A stretch of 64,000 bases of DNA from Isoetes taiwanensis. Its lineage: Eukaryota; Streptophyta; Lycopodiopsida; Isoetales; Isoetaceae. Below, piece by piece: positions 33,382 through 45,400 of the stretch (positions within the stretch are counted from its first letter, which is position 1; the number at the start of each line of letters is the position of its first letter). The stretch covers positions 5,942,829 through 6,006,828 of the forward strand of contig JAJEKV010000041.1 of the NCBI GenBank assembly GCA_021234155.1, given 5' to 3'. The notes beneath the pieces are model-generated. The model was not told the origin of the DNA, did not search any database, and saw nothing but the letters and a program-made list of their open reading frames with translations. Both the position numbers and the translations under genes were made by a program.

Positions 33382-34818
33382 ATGGCTACTGCTGATTTTG
33401 GGCGATGGTACAGCGCCAGTGCCCATGCTACTGAGGCGGATGTCAACGACATCTTCCAAGTCTTTGTGAAAGAAATTGACATCCAAGCTACGTTAAATGC
33501 AACCCCAGCATATAGGCAGGTGCTAGCAGAATTTCAGGCTAGGGTAGGACCCTCCCTTGTCCAAGTCCCCCCTTGCATAGGATACTTCGTTCCCCGCCCG
33601 TCCCTTCAAGCAGCCTTGGGCGATGTCCCCAACATCGCCAAGTACTTGACTAACAAGGCGCAGAGGGTCGCTCGACTACATGGTCCCCGACAGCCAACAG
33701 ACCAAGTACTTCTCTTACACCGCCCTAGCCATCTTCTTATCCCACCGCCGAGAACCCGATGGGGGCAACCTCTATCCCTCCGATGGAGGTAGACCCCATA
33801 GCAAAGGCAAGAGGAAGAGCAAATGTTGTTGCAAAGATCAACAGAATGAGGAAGCAAGAGAGGATGAAGAAGAGTCGGACGACGAAGGATACACCGAGAG
33901 CTCGACTCGCACGAAGAACGGCGCCAAGGAGAGCGGGGAGCTGATCAATTTCGAAAGCCAGCAGGTGGCATCGAGTTGCTCCCCACCGGGCTAGGCATCA
34001 CAAGCCTAGCCCCTATCATCATCGACGGAGAGGAGTATCTACTCCTCGGCGACATCCGTAACCTTCCCGAATGCAGGGAGAGGGAGCTCAGTTGGATTTA
34101 ATCGCTTCCACCACAAGCTGGCAGACCGACATGGACGACTTCATCGTCCGGGGAGCCTCAGACTTCCCGCTTCAAGTGAGGGAGTCCGACACCTACACAG
34201 GGGAGACGACCTCCGATATCCAGGCCTACAGCAGCATCAGGCAATTGATGGACGAGCGGGAGCTGCCAACAGAGGAGGAGTTCCTCGCCCTCCAAGAACA
34301 GATGGGGATCCGTGGGAAGACCACGAGCATCCTAATGCCGGGTCCTTCGATATCACCCCTGCCAAAAGGAGAAGGAATCGACCTCAGGAGGCTCGACCGC
34401 ACAATTGAAGACTACAGGGAGCTCACCGAAGTTGAGGTCGACGAGTACGCTGGGCGGCACAGAGCTGGAGGCCAAACAAGCGGAGAAGCTTCGGCGACAC
34501 ACAACGATTGTGTCGCCAGTACTACTTGCCGCCGATGAATGGGAGAATAGCGGTAATTCACCGCAAGTTCAGTCCCAGAGGCGAAGAAGGAGTGTTTATG
34601 CTGATTGCACTCTCAGGCTTCGGCAGGCATGCTCGAATAGCAACAAATGTCGACTATGCTGTCTTAGTCAAGAGGGCAATGGCACTCGACCTCTTCGACT
34701 TCGCCATACCCCACCGACGCCAGCGAGATTATAATGGATCATGCCCCTTACATCCGACCGCAGGTAGAAGACCCGTGAGAGCCATCCAGTGGAGGCTCGC
34801 CAAAGAAGCATCATCGTG
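33382..34818 (+). pseudogene. Accessory ORF B, unknown protein, frameshifted
   Basis: The first frame (33382-33792) begins MATADFGRWYSASAHATEAD and reads as folded protein up to about codon 105, before shifting. An acidic/basic low-complexity part follows near 33800-33990 in another frame. Then 34071-34538 (MDERELPTEEEFLALQEQMG, VEVDEYAGRHRAGG) and 34508-34819 (MNGRIAVIHRKFSPRGEEG, GVFMLIALSGFGRHARIATN) continue it. No gag zinc knuckle, protease or other known domain is seen. It may be a second accessory protein of about 480 residues. Transposon origin is inferred from its position between the LTRs. Confidence 0.5.
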
Positions 34819-35150
34819 AACTTGGGTCACTTTCGGTAGGGACGGCCCAAGTTAAGAAGTTTCTTGAAGACAACCCGCCTTACCCACGCGATTTCAAGAC
34901 TAGTTAGACTCTTTGATCCCGGAGACTTTTGTATCTAAAATATTATATGATATATAAATACAATTACGCTGACTTTAAATGTTTTGTTGATGTATTTTGC
35001 CCCACAATTATACCAACAAACATAAACAATGCAAGAGAACAAATGGAACTAATCATATAGCCATGAATTGCTTGTGTATGCAGCCCGCAGAGGCCTAAAC
35101 GCTAGTGGGAACGACATAAATCGCGAGACCTTATAGAAGAACAAACCCCG
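34819..35150. other. Spacer between accessory module 2 and gag
   Basis: AT-rich, with ATATTATATGATATATAAATAC at 34945-34970, resembling a 3' UTR or a further TATA-bearing region. TGTATGCAG at 35075-35083 could be a splice acceptor leading into gag. Confidence 0.35.
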
Positions 35151-36330
35151 CCTGCACCCCCGGCAAGAAGGAACCTATTTGAAGATAGGGAACCCATGAC
35201 CCCAGAGGAGGAGATAGCCCAGATGAGGACAGACCTGGAGCAGATAAAGGCATTACCGTCCGCAAGCAAAGGGAGTGGGTTCTGGTGGGCAATGCTCGCT
35301 TGCCGCAAGCATCAGCTCTGAGGGAAGGAAGGGACAAGAAGAGGAGCAAGAGAAGGAGATCCCCAACCGAATCTTCCGACTCAAGTTCGACTCAGACCGA
35401 CTCGAGGAAGAGGAAGAATGTGCTCGTGAACCAACAGAGGGAAGGCAGAGGAACACCCCAGAGGGACTATTAAAGAGATACCGTGGCCTCCGACTACCGT
35501 AAGAAGGTAGATTCCGCGACCGGGCAATGTATGGAAGGTCTGGAATCGGAACAGTTCTCGGGGAGAACAGTCGATTGGAAGCAGAGGCATGGCTGGGACT
35601 AAATGAGCGAAAGTATGGAAATGCTTATGGCATGAAGGATAAGGACAAAGGCAGAGTTGCAACAGCCAACTTGAAAGGAGCCGCCGGATTTGGTGGAAGG
35701 GTTATGCAAAGGCACACGGCTTAAGCGGGTGGATGCTTGTAAGTTCGAAAAGTTTGCTAAAGCCTTCAAGCGCCATTACGCTCCGAGGGAACATAAGTCC
35801 AAAGATGATGCCAGCAGTTTTACAAAGTTACTTACAAGGCAACAAATCGCCCGTAAATATACGAGAGGAATTCATGAGGCTAAGGTCAGATGTGCCGGGT
35901 TGGGAGAGAAGCATGCAAAGAGAAAGCTATATTGAGGGGTGAATGAGGAGATCCGCGAAGTTTGTGAGGGCAATAAACCCTAGGACAAGATCGTGTTTTA
36001 ATCCAAGGCTATAAGCTTGCAGGGTCGAGGACCTCGTAATAGCGGGCACAAGCAAAGAAGATTTCCGTGATAAAGGCAAGGCGACAGAAGCTATAGCCCT
36101 GTGGCAGCTAGCCCAGTCCAAGCCTAGAGCCCCATATGGTGGGAACCAGGGGGAAGCAAAGGAGAGAAGAAGCGTGTGTCCTTCAAGGACAAGCAGAGAG
36201 GTCAAACTACTCCAAAGCAAAGGTAATCCTTTTGCAAGCGATGCCCAAGGAAAAGAGGCAGGAGTGCATAGAAAAGCAAATGTGCTTCGTGTGCTTCCAG
36301 CAAAGCCATAGGACAAAGAAACCGCCTTTA
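35150..36330 (+). pseudogene. gag: gag of the chromovirus, broken
   Basis: Frames starting near 35150 encode an acidic N-terminal region (PMTPEEEIAQMRTDLEQIKA). The typical Gypsy gag core follows at 35730-35990, where EFMRLRSDVPGWE and EGLNEEIREVCEGN-like strings appear in adjacent frames. A zinc knuckle follows at about 36270-36320 (CFVCFQQSHRTK), which keeps C-x2-C and H but lacks the last Cys. At least four frame changes are present. The product would have been the nucleocapsid/capsid protein. Confidence 0.65.
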
Positions 36331-36499
36331 CGCCATGAGTGCAGCTCGAAGCGGAGTTGGGAGATTGGGACGCCGTCCGGGTCCGACGACGACGGGCCGA
36401 AGAGGCCCGCGACTACATTCGTGGTGAGTGTCACATCTTTGCCGCAATAGATACAGAGAAAGCAGAGAGCCAAGATAAGGTAATTTCCAAGAGGGAAGG

Positions 36500-36830
36500 C
36501 CAAAGCTAAGTCCTTCATAGTCTTGATAGACTCGTGAAGTAGCCATAACTTTGCATCCCCTGCAATGGTTCAGATGTGAAGTTGAAGCCGCTTAAAGTCA
36601 AAGCCAAGACCCGTTGTTTTAGCAAGTGGTGTAGTAAGCGCGACGGGCGGGCAAGAGAATTAACTTCGACATCGACTTGCCGTGGATTAATATCCGATGG
36701 GGCAGAAGTAATGGGCATTGGAAAGTATGACTTGATCATAGGAATGGAGTACCTCAACAAAGCAGGGCCATTATCGATCGTGGAAAAGCGGAAGGTGACC
36801 TTCCCAACGCCCGACGGCAAAGATCATTGA
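36500..36830 (+). pseudogene. pol: Aspartic protease domain of pol, active site broken
   Basis: VLIDS at 36520-36534 followed by TGA, then SSHNFAS, is the LIDSGASHNF active-site motif with its Gly codon replaced by a stop (36535-36537). The downstream flap/C-terminal motif DLIIGMEYLNKAGPLSIVEKRK (36729-36792) is well kept and in an open frame (36576-36830). The enzyme would have cut the Gag-Pol polyprotein. Confidence 0.75.
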
Positions 36831-37039
36831 GATAACAGTAAGCAAGTTGCTCCCATCATGCAAGGTGTATGTCTTCTAAACTACTGTTCAAGTGCATCAA
36901 GAGTGAGCAAGTGGCATACATCTTCAAGCTCGAGATTAATGAGCCGGAATCGGAAGGAAGCAAAGAAGACAAGGTGCTCAAAGAAGTTGCCGGGCAAGTA
37001 GCTAAGCTGATCACGGAGTTCCATGATCTCTTTCCGTGA

Positions 37040-37760
37040 TGAGATCAAGCAGCCCTCCTTATAGGGGAGTCGAAAAGCGAGATAGCACTCGAACCAGAAC
37101 AAAGCCAACAAGCAAGGCTCCATATAGAATGACAACGCAGGAGTTATCGGAGTGAAGAAGCAGCTATGAGGAGTCGCCGACCTAGGTTTCATTAGACCTA
37201 GTGTCTCGCCGCTTGGAGCCCATTCTTTTTTGTCAAGAAGAAGGATGGATCTTTGAGAATGTGCATAGACTATAGACGCTTTGAATAAGCACACCATTAA
37301 GAACAAGTATGCGCCTTCCAAGATCGACGACTTGATGGATCAGCTCCAAGGTGCAAAAGATCTTCTCCAAAATCGACTTAAGGTCAGGTTATCATCGATC
37401 AGGATAAAGGAAGAAGATATCCATAAGACCGCCTTCGTAACGCCGGTATGGGCATTATGAGTTCACTGTGAATGGCTTTCGGCTTATCAAATGTTCTCCC
37501 AACGCTCATGAGACTCATGAACGATATCTCTTCAGGAGTTCCCCGGACACCTTTGTGATTGTTTTCTTTGATGACATTTTGGTGTATAGCAGATCCCTTG
37601 AAGAGCACGCATAACACTTGAGAAGAGTGCTAGAGAAGTTGAAGAGGCACCCGCTTGTAACGCCAAGTTGTCGGCGCCACTTCGCAAATGTAGAAGGTGG
37701 AATACCTTGGTCATGTGATCTCGCCAGAAGGCATCTCAACGGACCCCGCCAAGATTGAAG
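37040..37760 (+). pseudogene. pol: Reverse transcriptase domain of pol, frameshifted
   Basis: The motif order of Ty3/Gypsy RT is readable across frames: [11 protein letters not shown] near 37245, KNKYALP-like near 37300, [11 protein letters not shown]-like at 37370-37400, RYGHYEFTV near 37445, and the catalytic box VFFDDILVYS at 37561-37590. Small indels shift the frame at nearly every motif. It matches the RT of the minus-strand chromovirus at 63156-63866. Confidence 0.8.
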
Positions 37761-37999
37761 CCGCCATTCAGTGGGGCTACCAAGAATGTGCATGAAGTCG
37801 AAGTTTCCTCGGCCTAGCAGTGGTACTACAGAAGTTCGTGGAAGAACTTTTGCTAAGATAGCAGCCCCGCTAATGACCGACAAAGGGCGTAGAAGGTGAA
37901 AGATTGGGTAGAGCATTGGCACAAGAAAGCCCAAAAGGGGTTTGAATTGTTGAAGGAAGTTTTAACAACAGCCCCTGGGCCTTAACCCCTCACGGACCG

Positions 38000-38340
38000 G
38001 AGAAAGATAAGCCGGGTAGCAACAGATGGTAGTAAGATAGCTATTGTGTGCAAAGTGTTTATGCAAGAAGGGCGGTGGTGGCGTATGATTCCGTGAAGAT
38101 GAACGACGCCGAGACGCCGCCACCCAACGCACGATCAGGAATTGCTTGCAGCTTGTCGTGGCATTAAGAATATGGAGGCACTACCTTTGGGAAGGAAGTT
38201 CCAGCTTGGATACGCACCACCAGAGCCTCCAATATGTATTCACGCAACCACACCCTCAACCCGAGGGTAGAAGGTGGATGGAGTTCCTTGAAGAGTACGA
38301 CTTTTGATATAGTCTACAAGCCGTGGAAGCTCAATGTGGT
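38000..38340 (+). pseudogene. pol: RNase H domain of pol, frameshifted
   Basis: NDAE-like AERRYPTHDQELLA (38105-38150, in shifted frames), RIWRHYL (38165-38185) and LEEYDF (38292-38310) follow the order seen in the intact frame at 62276-62905. Decayed. Confidence 0.65.
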
Positions 38341-38599
38341 AGCATATGCTTTCAAGGCATCCCCCGACAACTAGAGTGCATTGCAACGCAATTTCGACGA
38401 TATCCAGCCGACTTTGGTAAGAGGATTGAAGAGTCCTTGCCAACGGACGGGATTTCAAGGAAGTATGGGCAAGTCTCTAGGGAGGCTAGAAATGATAAGG
38501 AGCGGGAGGCCTTTAAGCATTTTAAGAAGGAAGGCAACCTCGTTATACCATAAGAACAAGTTGTGCTGCACTAATCATCGTGTAAGGAAATTGATCCTC

Positions 38600-39330
38600 C
38601 ACGACACGCGACAAACAGCCCAATAGCCGGCCATGCGGGATTCATGAAAACATATTTCAAAGTACGCAGCAGCCTATTATTGGCCGTGAATGAAGAAGGT
38701 GTAGCTCGCTACATCAAGGAATGCCAGCCTATGTCACAGACAAAGGCGAGGGCCAATTCTGTGGGCATTGAGCCATTAGCGGTGCCAAACGCTAAGTGGG
38801 AGGTAATCAAGATGGACTTCATCACGTGACTCCCAAGGACAAAGAAGAGGGAAGGATGCCTTGATGGTAGTGGTCGACAAGTTGTCTAAGATGGCACATT
38901 TTGTGCCTTGCGTGACCACGATACAGCCTATGGATACAAAGAAAGCTCTTCACCAAAGAGATCTTCGTGCTTCATGGCATGCCAAGTGAGATCATCTCCC
39001 CATGTGGATCCAAGTTCATGAGTGCCTTTGGCAAGACCTCTTTGCGACGATCCGCACGGCTATCCATGAGCACCCAAGATATCATCCATCGATGGATGGC
39101 CAAACATCGGAGCGGACCAACAGATTTTAGAGGACATGCTATGAAACTATGTCCGAATAAGCAAAGTATGTGGGAAGAATTTATTCACTTGGTGGAGTTT
39201 GCATACAATAGCACCAAGCAGAATCATCCCAAATGTCGCCGCTTATGATCAATTACGGCTATCGCTGTTTAACTCCGCATAATTTGGCACAACCCCGCGG
39301 TCAAAAGTGGAAGTTTCGCAGCAGATGTTG
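38600..39330 (+). pseudogene. pol: Integrase of the chromovirus, frameshifted
   Basis: H2C2 zinc-binding remnants at 38600-38730 (AGHAGFMKTYFKVR-like; YIKECQPM), KWEVIKMDFIT at 38797-38829, VVDKLSKMAHFVP at 38870-38905, HGMPSEIISPCGSKFMSAF at 38970-39026 (second Asp of the DDE triad altered in the frame shown), and EEFIHLVEFAYNSTKQ at 39175-39222. The C-terminal VGDDVWLKIKVKQ is at 39440-39480. It would have inserted the cDNA into chromatin. Confidence 0.75.
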
Positions 39331-39689
39331 GGGCGGATATGCAAAGCAGCCTTGTGGAGGAGGTTCGTGGTTATCCGCTAGCAAAAGAAGAAGTCGTCAA
39401 GAGCATCGCCGACAAGCATCGAAAAAGAAGAGAGTTCAAAGTTGGAGATGATGTTTGGCTCAAGATCAAGGTGAAGCAGCTAAGCTCGTGGATTGGGAAT
39501 TGCAAGAAGCTTGCTCCAAGGTGGGCTGGTCCTTCGTAATAGTCGAGAAAGTAGGTAATCAAGCCTACAAGCTAGACTTGCCAAAGACACCTAAAGATTC
39601 ATAAGGTCTTCCACGTGAGTTTGTTGAAGAAGCATACCCCAAATCCGCATTTAAGTCTTGATTCGCCAACGTTGTTGGAAATGACGAGG

Positions 39690-39850
39690 AGGAGCAACTG
39701 GAAATAGTTCCGCACTGATTCTTGATAAAGCTTTCAAGAAAACGAGGAGATCGAATTCCTCCAAAGATTTGGTCAAGTGGAAACACTTACCGCTGGAAGA
39801 CGCGACGCGGGTACTTAAGAAAGATTTAGTAAAGCAAAGATCCACAATTT
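39690..39850 (+). pseudogene. Chromodomain-like tail of integrase
   Basis: A VKWKHLPLEDAT string at 39774-39809, after KAFKKTRRSNS-like sequence, corresponds to LVKWKHLPAEDVTWV in the second chromovirus and to the core of a chromodomain. This places the element in the chromovirus clade, whose integrases target modified chromatin. Frameshifts lie on both sides. Confidence 0.65.
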
Positions 39851-40770
39851 ATGGAGCAATGGGACGCAAGGTCATCTCCCAAGAAATCGCCCGTGCATGT
39901 CGATTTGTGTAGGTTAATTCTTGTGTAGTTAAGATTAATCTACACGATACAACCCACGCTTTTAGTATGGGTCGCATGCGTTGTTACCGATGATGGGACC
40001 ACTACTACGGTGATCTCTAGGGCGTGGTGTAATGTCAATGTAGGCATGACCGCATTTCCGCTTGGGCGAGTGGAAGATAGATTAGAAAGTCTACTGTCCC
40101 ACTAAGTAGACGACCTCGAGAGAAAGGAGGTCATGAAGGAATGCATTGATAGGGAAAGCACCTTTAGCCCCATATATGCTTTGATAGGAGGAATCTATCC
40201 TTCATACCCCACGCGAGAAGGATATCCTCCACACCGGGCAACTAGAGGTGTAGGCACGAGCGCATATAGGCATATAGGGCGCCCGCTCCGCGGCCATAAT
40301 GGAAGATTCACCCTCTTCCTACGCCGGAGATTAGCCATGCATCCATGTAGATAGGTGGGGGTGGTCACCATATAACCAAAATTTTATTTAATAATTAAAT
40401 GGTACTAACGTAGTGTCGACCGGCAGCCAAGAGAGAGAGCCCTGAGGGCAAGGAGGTTCAAGTTATTTAAGACTTGCAACACAAATTTTGTTGGAATGTG
40501 TTGCAAGGAATGAAGAGGACCCTGACGTTAATTTTAAATTTTGATAAACTTAATTGTAATGTTAAGTGAATTTTGGAGTAACTGCTAGTAATGTTGTGAA
40601 TTGATAAGTTATTTTATAATATAATAATGTGATAATGTCATAAAAATATTACCCTTAAAGTAATTTTAATAAATGTGTAGGAATTAGAGTAGTAATCGAT
40701 GTATCAAGTTGTTGCAAAAGTTAGGTTGATCCCAAGGTGGAGATCCACCATGTCATGGACAAAGATCATT

Positions 40771-40785
40771 TCAAGGTGGGGAGAA
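40771..40785 (+). other. Polypurine tract
   Basis: AAGGTGGGGAGAA directly before TGTGACGTT of the 3' LTR. The second chromovirus has AAGGAGGGGAGAA in the same place. Confidence 0.8.
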
Positions 40786-42460
40786 TGTGACGTTCCAAAG
40801 ACCGTGATACCTACGTGATCGATATACCGCATCGCCTCGGCCACGCTGCGCATTACGCCACACCCAAACCGACGGTACACTAGCGGTAGCCAGTGAGTAG
40901 CCCTAGGGGCAACTTGCCGTAAATATGTGTAACTATTAATGTGCACATTTTCCAATGTACACATTAATGTGGGCACACATTTCCAAGTGGACACTTCAAT
41001 CCAAGTGGGCCACACCCATAGGTGCAATTAATGTGCACATTTTCCAATGTACACATTAATGTGGGCACACATTTCCATGTGTGCACATTTGGCCACCTAG
41101 CCCTTAAAAGCAAGTGGGCCCATTTCCAATTATCCCACATGCCAAAAGGGGATAATTGGAAACCCTAACTAACCCCTTGTCTATATAGGGTAGGAAACCC
41201 TAACTAGCCCAATTTTCGATTTTAGGCTTTTGAGTAATCCTCGCTTTTTGGCTGCAACAAATTAAAACCGCATCCCGCACTCGACCGGGAGAATTGCATC
41301 CTTAGTTTTCTCTAGATTCGAAGCGCCAGCCAGGATGGTCGAGCTCAGTCGAGGAGGCCCTCAAGGATCGGTATTTGGCCAATTAGATAGTCTAAACCCT
41401 ATTTTAGTCATTGTATCAAGAGGGTTTAGCCTATTAGATTGGCCATAGCAGTTCTCTAGATCTCTAGATAGTGATTCTAACCAAAGAACCTAACTCTATG
41501 TTGTAGATTAGATCTTATTCTTTAGTTCTTCCGTGATGTATATGGATGATGTATCTCTATGAACTCCTTGTATTGGGAAGGGGGTAGAGACCTAAAGCTT
41601 TGTAGTCGATGCTCCTAGAGTAGCCTCTCTAGCACCCCTCAGAAGTTGCGGGTCAGGCACAAGAGCCACACCTGGTTGTGGGTGAAGGGGCCGACCGGGC
41701 TTATAAGGAGGTTCGTGGTTCGACTCTTGAACGATTCCTATGGTGTGTTAGTGCTACCGGGATCATTGTGACTAGGTCTAATGGCTTGCCACCTGCGGTG
41801 GGCAAGGCATGGGCTCGACACTCGTGGAGGTGGTGAATATGACCTTCCATTGAGTTCAAGTCAATACGGCAAAGGGCCCTCTAGTCACCTTGAGTCAAAG
41901 ATGTAGATCTCTCGAGGGAGAGATCCCCACCGCCCCATCTGGAACCGGGAGATGCAACCCGTGATATAGCCCCTTGGCTATGCATCCCGCTGGCTACGGG
42001 GCCAGTCCCAACACTTTTCAGCCTACTCGCAAAGTGTGCATGGGGAGGGGCGGATGGAGTGGACAACCCTAAGCCATGCTCATATGCCGCCCAAATCCAT
42101 TGCCATGAATTGCCTCAAGACCGACTGAGACCCAAGCCGCCACCATCCCTTGAGTCCGAGCCTTGGGTAGGATTCCCTATGTGATGTGCCGATCTTTGTC
42201 TATGCAGATATGTGGAGGACCATCCTTCGTGATGGTCATATGATGTTGATGTATGTGCTAACCGACATGTATGTTTACGCCAAGCAGCCTAGGTAGGCCC
42301 CGAGGGAGACGGTGTAATGACCCTTCCACTCTTCCCACCGGAACCCGCCACGGTTGCAAAGGTGTCATGTGGAGGGCCCCCAGATAGCATGGAGCTGGTA
42401 TGGGGATGAACTCCTGGTTGTATACGGTGAGTGCACCGTATACGAGTAGGGGACGTCACA
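40786..42460 (+). repeat. 3' LTR of the 13.4-kb chromovirus
   Basis: 1675 bp, from TGTGACGTTCC to GGGGACGTCACA, with 8-bp perfect inverted ends (TGTGACGT/ACGTCACA). It aligns with 29050-30741. Differences are mostly small indels in GC-rich stretches, while AT-rich blocks of over 100 bp are identical. Confidence 0.88.
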
Positions 42461-45400
42461 GTATCTAGCCTTTAAAGCTTGCTTTTATAGCTTGGGTGAG
42501 CTTGTTGTAGGTTTGGTGCAGACAGCCGTTTAGTCTCTGGGAGCCAAGTAGAGAATCCATAAGAGAGCCAAGGAGCTTCTTGCCCGGGCATGAAATTAGG
42601 TTGAGGTTTCTCTTTCAATATTCTGAAACAATGGAAGCTGAGGAAGAAGGGTAATCATGAAAGATCTTTTCGGCAGAGTATGGCTCCATCTGAGAGTGCC
42701 GTTGTGATAAGGTATGGAATCCTATTTACCATCCTTAAACATTTTAAGCTCAATCTGCATGTTACAATATTCTTCTCTAAGATGCTACAATATTTGATAG
42801 GGATTAACTCCCAGCTTTCAGCCATGTTGCACATAAAGCACATTGTTCCATTGTTCTCAGAAACAATACTGTAGGTAGTGGAGGAATTATAACATGGTGT
42901 TGTTGTCATCAAAAGCCTCAAGATGAAGATGTTGAAGGTATGTTGGCATCTTTGTTGCTCCTTCCAATTTGCAACCTTGAATTTATTCCATTGAAGCTCC
43001 TGCTTCCTTTATCGAATGATGCCAGCTGGCTTGCAAGGCATCTGGCATTTGGAAGTAATAACTTTGCTAGAGAAAGGTATTCCATCGTTTTCCTGTTAAT
43101 TGGACAGCCATGGCCTGCAAATGTACGTATTTTTTTAACTCACTAGTGGGGATAGAAAGCTTTCGCATGTACTCTTGAGATGAATTGCAAGCCAATAGAA
43201 AGTTTCTGATAGTGGCATAGAATTGATGCATGTTCGTCCATTTTCAGGTGTAGTAGACATACTTTTTGCATGCTGATCCAAGATTCGCTGCTGCGGGTGA
43301 AATTCTTTTAGGCTTAGGCATTTTGGTTTATCTGATGACGGCTAGTTACGTCTAAATTGATATGCAAGTAATAGATATGCATGTGGCTTTGGACGATGAA
43401 TAAATGCATTGACTACATCCATTATGTGTTTGATGCAGGATGCTGCTGAAAAATTAACCTTAGAGTGTTTCAATAAGTGGGCTTCAATGAAGGTAATATT
43501 CATAGGTTTCTTGAAAATATGGAGAAAGCATGAGAGCACGAAGTTTGCCTTAAATAACCACTTAAAAATACTGTCCAGAATATGAAGCGTCAATGCAGAA
43601 TGTCAGCACCATCATGCAGTCGACTTTCTGGTATTAAATTTCTTCATAGCCGCATCTTGGATCATCATCAGAATACTCTCAGGCACATGTTTATGGAAGT
43701 TTTGATTTCTTAGGTTTATAAGTTCTGCTGTATGCCTATGTAGAAGAAACCCTTACTTTGATGCTATCTTCTTCACCATAGGCTCTATTACTCTTTATTA
43801 TGCTTACGCCTAAGAATGATCCTGCAGAGCTTTACGATGGTCTAGAATACTGAAAAGGAAGGAGATAGAAAAGGAGATATGTTGTGATTCTGAAGAAATA
43901 TGCAGTAATTGACCCTGATCATTTGAGAAGCCAGAATTGGTTATAGATTAAAAGACCGATAGAGCAGAGAAATGCCATTATGTATTCAATCTGTAGTTCT
44001 GTAGAGGGCATGCAAGAGCTGCACATTAGGTATGTGCTGGAAAGGCAGATAAGATGTTGACAAACTAGCCTTTAAATTTTGAAACGGTCAATCCGAGAAA
44101 GGCATCAAAGGAAGCTTCACGGTGGTGGACCTAATTTTGAGCAGCGCCATCATGCTTGAGAAAGGATATCAATGAGTTTATGCGGCATGACAAAAAACAA
44201 TCCTATATAATCCAGCATGCAGCCCAAAAAGATGTCCTTTAATGCATTGATGTGATAATTTATGGTCCTTAAGCTATCCAAGATATTTAGATATGGAGTC
44301 TCTTTATGCATTAATGTGATAGTTTATAAAGTTCTTAATATGTATAGATTGTATAGAGTGCAGACGAAGCACTAATTATTCTACCAAATAACCTATGATT
44401 CCAGTCACGTTTGAATGCCAAGAGGTTCCTGATAGTTTTCAAGCTCATGTTGGTATGGTTGCTTTAGGAACCATCTTGCACAACCACAACTTAAGACAAA
44501 AAAATATTTAAAGAAGCATTGACATCATATATTGCAGAAAAATGAAGAGACATGAAATGGATACTAAATGTTGCATATGGTAGAACAATGATTTTGTTTG
44601 TTTGCAAGATCTAGATTGTTGTATAGGATTTGAGATGTATGAGCAAGGGTTATCATTGTAACATAATAATTATCTTTGCTTTACAGGGGATATTGACAGG
44701 GGATATTGACAGATAAACAAGAAGGGTTGAATGTTAGCAATAGTCACATTGATAGGTTGAGACTATTAAAGGGATATTGAAGGGGAAACAAGAGGGGTTG
44801 AATGTTAATAATAGTCGCAATCGACTCTTAGAAGGTTTGCTATAGATGTTTATAAGATTTTGGCCAAAGGTTGGGTTGGGTGATTTTTTTTTTTTGTATT
44901 GGCTTTTATTTCAATGGTTCTTCTACTTCATATTTTTCTTTTTTTGTTAGTTTCGTTTCTACGTTTTCGCGGGACAGGGGCCAGATTCATGCATGTGGCC
45001 CCTGTTCTAATCTGTTAGTTCCTGGCCTGCGGGATGTGGCTGGCTGGGATTTGGGCTTCCTTTCTTGGCAGAACCTCTTTCCTGCATAGCAACGATGAAA
45101 GAAGAGGGCAACGGTTTTACCGGGGTTTTACTCTCTGGCCTCCTCTGTTTTGCTCCACTGTTTTGTCTTCGCTCAGACCGCAGATCTGCACTTATGGAAG
45201 AACCATCGATTGGTCTTCAAGATGGCTACTCGATTCAACCTGGGATCGTCAGATTCATCTGCTTTTTTTACTCTCCTCTGTTTCGCCTTCGCTCAGACCG
45301 TAGTCTTCTGTTTCGCCGTCGCTCAGAGCGTAGGTTAGCTATATTTTGTGACCTGTGCTTCGAAGCACAGATGCTCTCTCTGCTGTCAGATGCTTAGTGT

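Larger units (their letters stand above)
29050..42460 (+). mobile_element. 13.4-kb Ty3/Gypsy chromovirus with two extra modules before gag
   Basis: The order is 5' LTR (about 29050-30741), PBS (30745), two accessory modules (30948-34900), gag (about 35150-36330), protease (36500-36830), reverse transcriptase (37040-37760), RNase H (38000-38340), integrase (38600-39330), chromodomain-like tail (39690-39850), polypurine tract and 3' LTR (40786-42460). The reading frames are broken many times. The 3' LTR has TGTGACGT...ACGTCACA ends. The accessory region of about 4.4 kb is unusual, as gag normally follows the PBS closely. I could not find a convincing target duplication because the 5' LTR end is diverged. 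Confidence 0.85.
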
